A stretch of DNA of 16,332 nucleotides, taken from assembly GCA_003694775.1 (NCBI GenBank), contig RFJV01000041.1, positions 1 through 16,332 on the forward strand. Reading direction: 5' to 3'. Position numbers and translations under genes: made by a program. How positions within the stretch are numbered: position 1 is the first letter of the stretch; every line of letters starts with the position of its first letter. Positions 13,607-16,332 of the stretch are shown piece after piece. The notes under the pieces were generated by a model. That model was given only the letters and a program-made list of their open reading frames with translations. It was not told the DNA's origin and made no database searches. This stretch comes from Chloroflexota bacterium (GTDB lineage: Bacteria > Chloroflexota > Anaerolineae > 4572-78 > J111).

Positions 13607-13893
13607 TTACAACTCTCTGCACCCGCGAAGGTGACTGTGTGGAAGTCTGTCCGGTGGACTGCATCGTTCCCGGCCCCAAAGGCGATGAAGAATGGGGCAA
13701 GTACTTCTACATTGACCCCGACACCTGCATCGACTGCGGCGCTTGCGTCCCCGTTTGCCCGCCCGAAGCTATCTTCCCCGAAGAAGATTTACCCGAAGGC
13801 CATGAAGCCGATGCCGAAATGAACGCCCGCTACTTTACCGAAGGCCCCGGCTACTGGGATTACGACCTGGATGAACAGCGCGGCCTTGATTAA
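13594..13893 (+). CDS. Dicluster ferredoxin (2[4Fe-4S] or 3Fe/4Fe type)
   Basis: A 99-residue low-potential electron carrier. The second site is a classic C-x2-C-x2-C-x3-CP (Cys45, 48, 51, 55). The first site has an unusual spacing, C-x5-C-x3-CPVDC (Cys9, 15, 19, 23), as in seven-iron ferredoxins, so a [3Fe-4S] or modified [4Fe-4S] cluster is possible. The C-terminal third is acidic and aromatic (YWDYDLDEQ). ATG 13594 lies behind AGGAGG inside the end of the Rieske gene. A strong terminator follows 21 bp after the stop. The partner enzyme is unknown. Confidence 0.9.
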   Translation: MAHVITTLCTREGDCVEVCPVDCIVPGPKGDEEWGKYFYIDPDTCIDCGACVPVCPPEAIFPEEDLPEGHEADAEMNARYFTEGPGYWDYDLDEQRGLD

Positions 13894-13914
13894 TGCGCGG
13901 CTGAGATGATGACC

Positions 13915-13959
13915 AAAAAGCGGATTACGCCACTCTTACTCTGGCGTACCGCTTTTTTT
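13915..13959 (+). terminator. Strong Rho-independent terminator after the ferredoxin
   Basis: AAAAAGCGG (13915-13923) pairs with CCGC plus Ts (13949-13957), and ACGCCA (13927-13932) with TGGCGT (13942-13947), around a 9-nt loop. Seven Ts (13953-13959) follow. The A-run on the other strand means it could also stop leftward transcription. Confidence 0.92.
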
Positions 13960-13990
13960 ATTCCACTCCATTCCACCAAGAGGTGACACC

Positions 13991-14695
13991 TTGACCGTTC
14001 AAGTCCCCAACAGCGCCATGGTCATCATGGCCCATCCCGACGACCCGGAATTTTTCTGCGGCGGGACAATTGCCATCTGGTGCGCCGCCGGCTGTGAAGT
14101 AACCTACCTCATCCTGACCAACGGCAACAAGGGCAGTGACGACCCGGAAATGACCCCCGAACGGCTGGCCGCCATCCGGCGCAAGGAACAGCAGGCCGCG
14201 GCCGACGTGCTGGGGGTGAAGCGGGTGCTCTACCTGGAAGAACCGGACGGCGAGCTTCAACCCACGCTCGACCTGCGCAAACGGGTGGTCGCCGAAATCC
14301 GGCGGTACAAACCGGAGGTCATCATTGCTCCAGACCCCACCCGCTACTTCTACACCGACTACATCAATCACGCCGACCACCGGGCCGCCGGCGTGGTGGC
14401 CATCGACGCGGTTTTTCCCGCGGCCCGCAACCGGATGTACCACCCGGAACTGCTGGACGAGGGCCTGGAACCCCATACCGTCAGGCAGGTTTACCTGGTT
14501 GGTCCGGCCCAACCCGACCGCTGGGTAGACATTACCCCGGTTTTCGAAACCAAGCTCCGGGCCATCCGGTGTCACGTTAGCCAGATAAAGGACGTGGACT
14601 ATATGGAATCCCGCGTCCGCCAGCGCCATCAGGCGGTGGACGAGTACGGACGCGAGGTGATGCGAGAAGGTTTCCGGATATTGACCATTGGGTAA
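13991..14695 (+). CDS. PIG-L/LmbE family zinc-dependent N-deacetylase
   Basis: A 234-residue cytoplasmic hydrolase of the PIG-L family, which removes acetyl groups from N-acetylglucosamine-type substrates. The zinc site is AHPDD (14-18) together with NHADH (126-130), and APDPTRYF (113-120) is also typical. The start is TTG at 13991, about 6 nt after AGAGGTG; the first Met codons lie just before AHPDD and would cut off the first strand. It begins only 31 bp after the terminator at 13959 and no clear promoter is seen there. The fumarase genes follow after 30 bp, so they may be cotranscribed although functionally unrelated. BshB or MshB roles cannot be claimed without a thiol biosynthesis neighbour. 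Confidence 0.88.
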   Translation: MTVQVPNSAMVIMAHPDDPEFFCGGTIAIWCAAGCEVTYLILTNGNKGSDDPEMTPERLAAIRRKEQQAAADVLGVKRVLYLEEPDGELQPTLDLRKRVVAEIRRYKPEVIIAPDPTRYFYTDYINHADHRAAGVVAIDAVFPAARNRMYHPELLDEGLEPHTVRQVYLVGPAQPDRWVDITPVFETKLRAIRCHVSQIKDVDYMESRVRQRHQAVDEYGREVMREGFRILTIG

Positions 14696-14725
14696 ACAGA
14701 ACGGTTTTTTGAAAGGAGAAAAACA

Positions 14726-15622
14726 ATGGGAGCATTTAAAACACCAGACCTGACCGACCAGTTTGTGGAGCTGGTTCGCCGGGCGGCCACAGTTCTGCCG
14801 GAGGATATGAAGGCCGCGCTGGAGCGGGCCAAAGCCCAGGAAGAACCCGGCTCCGCCGCGGAAGGCGCGCTGGACACCATTCTCAAGAACGTCGAAATGG
14901 CCCGCGAATACTCCACCCCCATCTGCCAGGACACCGGCACCCCCATCTTTGAAATTCACTACCCGCTGGGTATCTCCACCCGCGCCCTGGCGGAACAAAT
15001 CCGGCGGGCAGTCGCCATTGCCACCCAGCGAAGCTACCTGCGCCCCAACGCGGTCGATAGTTTGACCGGCAAGAACAGCGGCGACAACACCGGCGAGGAT
15101 TTCCCCACCATGCACTTCCACGAGTGGGACAAGGATTACCTGCATGTGGACCTCCTGCTCAAGGGCGGCGGCTGTGAAAACGTGTCTACCCAGTACAAAC
15201 TGCCGGACGCGCGGCTCAAGGCCGGCCGCGACCTGGAAGGCGTGCGCCGGGTGGTGCTGGACGCGGTGCACCAGGCCCAGGGCAAGGGCTGCGCGCCGGG
15301 TGTGCTGGGCGTAGCCATCGGCGGCGACCGCGGCGCGTCGTACATTAAATCCAAGCAGGTTCTGCTCCGCAAGCTGGACGACAAAAACCCCAACGAGGAG
15401 CTGGCAAAGCTGGAAGAGAAGCTGTACGAGGAGGCCAACCAGTTGGGTATCGGGCCGATGGGCTTTGGCGGCAAGACCACCGTCCTGGGAGTAAAGGTGG
15501 GCACGCTCCACCGCCTGCCGGCCTCGTATTTTGTGTCGGTGGCTTATATGTGTTGGGCCAACCGCCGGGCCAGTATGGATGTTGCCTTTAAGGATGACCA
15601 GGTGGAGGTGAACTATGCGTAG
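14726..15622 (+). CDS. Class I fumarase / L(+)-tartrate dehydratase, alpha subunit
   Basis: A 298-residue subunit of an iron-sulfur hydro-lyase that interconverts fumarate and malate, or dehydrates tartrate. ATG 14726 follows AAAGGAG. Family segments are TPICQDTGTPIFEI (64-77), NSGDNTGEDFPTMHF (117-131), LLKGGGCENVSTQYKLPD (144-161) and GKGCAPGVLGVAIGGDRG (186-203). Cys67, Cys150 and Cys189 are candidates for the three ligands of the [4Fe-4S] cluster. Alpha and beta chains are separate genes here, as in many anaerobes, archaea and thermophiles, rather than fused as in E. coli FumA. Fumarase is the more likely role since no tartrate genes are present, but sequence alone does not separate the two. 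Confidence 0.9.
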   Translation: MGAFKTPDLTDQFVELVRRAATVLPEDMKAALERAKAQEEPGSAAEGALDTILKNVEMAREYSTPICQDTGTPIFEIHYPLGISTRALAEQIRRAVAIATQRSYLRPNAVDSLTGKNSGDNTGEDFPTMHFHEWDKDYLHVDLLLKGGGCENVSTQYKLPDARLKAGRDLEGVRRVVLDAVHQAQGKGCAPGVLGVAIGGDRGASYIKSKQVLLRKLDDKNPNEELAKLEEKLYEEANQLGIGPMGFGGKTTVLGVKVGTLHRLPASYFVSVAYMCWANRRASMDVAFKDDQVEVNYA

Positions 15623-16229
15623 GCTGACCGTTCCCATTTCTGATGAAGAAATCCGCAGTCTGCACGTCGGCGATACGGTTTACCTGAACGGCATCATTGT
15701 GACCGGTCGCGACGCGGCCCACAAGTTTATGGTGGAAAAATTCATCCGCAATCCGGTTCCACCGGAGGAAGCGGCGCTGTACGAGGAGCTGAAGAAACTG
15801 CTCAACGGCGGGGTCATTTACCACTGCGGGCCGGTGGTCAAAAAACACGAGGATGGAAGGTGGTCGTTTGTGGCCGCGGGGCCAACCACCAGCATCCGCG
15901 AAGAGGTGTACCAGCCGGAAGTGATTGCCCATTTCAACCTGAAGGGCGTTATCGGCAAGGGGGGGATGGGGCCGAATACGCTCAAAGCCTGCCAGGAAGG
16001 GCCGGCCGTGTACTTCCACGCCATCGGCGGCGCGGCTACGCTGATTGCCCAGGCTGTTAAGGAAGTGGTGACCGTGCACAAGCTGGAGTTCGGCGTGCCG
16101 GAGGCGATGTGGGTTATCCGGGTGGAAGACTTCCCGGTGGTGGTCACGATGGACAGCCACGGGCAGAGCATCCACCAGCAGGTTGAGGAAAAGTCGGCGC
16201 AAAAGCTGGCCGAATTGATTGGAGTTTAG
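15615..16229 (+). CDS. Class I fumarase / L(+)-tartrate dehydratase, beta subunit
   Basis: A 204-residue partner of the preceding subunit, whose gene it overlaps by 8 bp. The overlap and the GGTGGAGGTGA just before ATG 15615 imply coupled translation in equal amounts. Visible family segments are TGRDAAH (30-36), YHCGPVV (69-75), AGPTTSIRE (88-96), GKGGMG (114-119) and a late HGQSIHQQVEEKS. The swivelling beta domain contributes substrate-binding residues to the active site formed with alpha. The length is normal. A palindromic repeat follows 15 bp after the stop codon. Confidence 0.9.
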   Translation: MRRLTVPISDEEIRSLHVGDTVYLNGIIVTGRDAAHKFMVEKFIRNPVPPEEAALYEELKKLLNGGVIYHCGPVVKKHEDGRWSFVAAGPTTSIREEVYQPEVIAHFNLKGVIGKGGMGPNTLKACQEGPAVYFHAIGGAATLIAQAVKEVVTVHKLEFGVPEAMWVIRVEDFPVVVTMDSHGQSIHQQVEEKSAQKLAELIGV

Positions 16230-16243
16230 AAACCACCTGGAAA

Positions 16244-16272
16244 GTAGAGGCGGGTCTGAGACCCGCCTCTAC
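16244..16272. repeat. 29-nt palindrome, second copy of the GTAGAG-R-CGG repeat
   Basis: GTAGAGGCGGGTCT (16244-16257) pairs perfectly with 16259-16272 around a single G at 16258. It shares the outer GTAGAG-R-CGG sequence and the one-G loop with the palindrome at 3052-3086, and it too lies between a stop codon and the next ribosome-binding site. The inner bases differ between copies, but pairing is kept. Confidence 0.88.
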
Positions 16273-16306
16273 GGAAACGCGGTTTTCTGGGGAAGGAGGA
16301 TGTCCG

Positions 16307-16332
16307 ATGCTGTACCGCATAGAAACGGATAC
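16307..16332 (+). CDS. Start of a further gene, cut by the window end
   Basis: ATG at 16307 lies 7 nt after AAGGAGG (16293-16299) and opens MLYRIETD before the sequence stops. The ATG at 16300 touches the ribosome-binding site and is less likely. Too little is visible to name a product; it is probably in the same operon as the fumarase genes. Confidence 0.5.

Noticed and set aside
13958..15637. 559-codon open frame on the minus strand opposite the PIG-L and fumarase genes
   Set aside because: It lies antisense to two well-recognised genes, has low-complexity Gly/Val/His/Gln-rich content typical of antisense GC-rich codons, and crosses gene boundaries.

Overview
The window is GC-rich bacterial DNA of about 16.3 kb with short gaps and operon-like gene packing. 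A Chloroflexota (Anaerolineae-type) origin fits the gene mix: a YgeW-type carbamoyltransferase, large PLP enzymes, Ni-superoxide dismutase with its protease, a two-subunit class I fumarase, and gaps filled with low-complexity repeats. This assignment is an impression, not proof; no rRNA or tRNA is present to anchor it.

Left part (1-8308). A UROD/corrinoid-methyltransferase-like gene runs leftward out of the window. Divergent from it is a GntR/HutC-type regulator with a consensus promoter (TTGACA, 17 bp, TATGAT) and an 11-bp inverted repeat over the start of transcription. Downstream in the same direction lie five genes: a divergent aspartate-carbamoyltransferase-like protein, a YgeW-like carbamoyltransferase, a carbamate kinase, a threonine-synthase-like PLP enzyme with an N-terminal zinc ribbon, and a 492-residue fold-type-II PLP enzyme. 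A strong hairpin terminator follows. Run in the catabolic direction, the set could split ureido compounds to carbamoyl phosphate, make ATP through carbamate kinase, and deaminate the remaining amino acid with the PLP enzymes. The logic resembles the E. coli ygeW-ygeX-yqeA region, with two transferases and different PLP enzymes. All four gaps between these five genes carry repeat sequence, of a different kind in each: a 35-nt palindrome, opposed octamer arrays, opposed heptamer arrays, and a heptamer array followed by 16 AACN tetramers.

Middle part (8317-12327). A promoter drives a sirtuin and a DUF89/ARMT1-type phosphatase, separated by another short repeat. Convergent to them, a two-gene operon (small zinc ribbon protein, then a CinA-like/nucleotidyltransferase fusion, overlapping by ATGA) is read from its own promoter. 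Sirtuin, CinA-like and NadD-like folds side by side suggest NAD turnover or metabolite repair, but this is inference.

Right part (12124-16332). A perfect sigma70-type promoter and a 160-nt leader precede sodN and its overlapping maturation protease gene. Another consensus promoter precedes a Rieske ferredoxin and an overlapping dicluster ferredoxin, closed by a textbook terminator. Then come a PIG-L/LmbE deacetylase and the two overlapping subunit genes of a class I fumarase/tartrate dehydratase. A second copy of the palindromic repeat and the first codons of another gene end the window.
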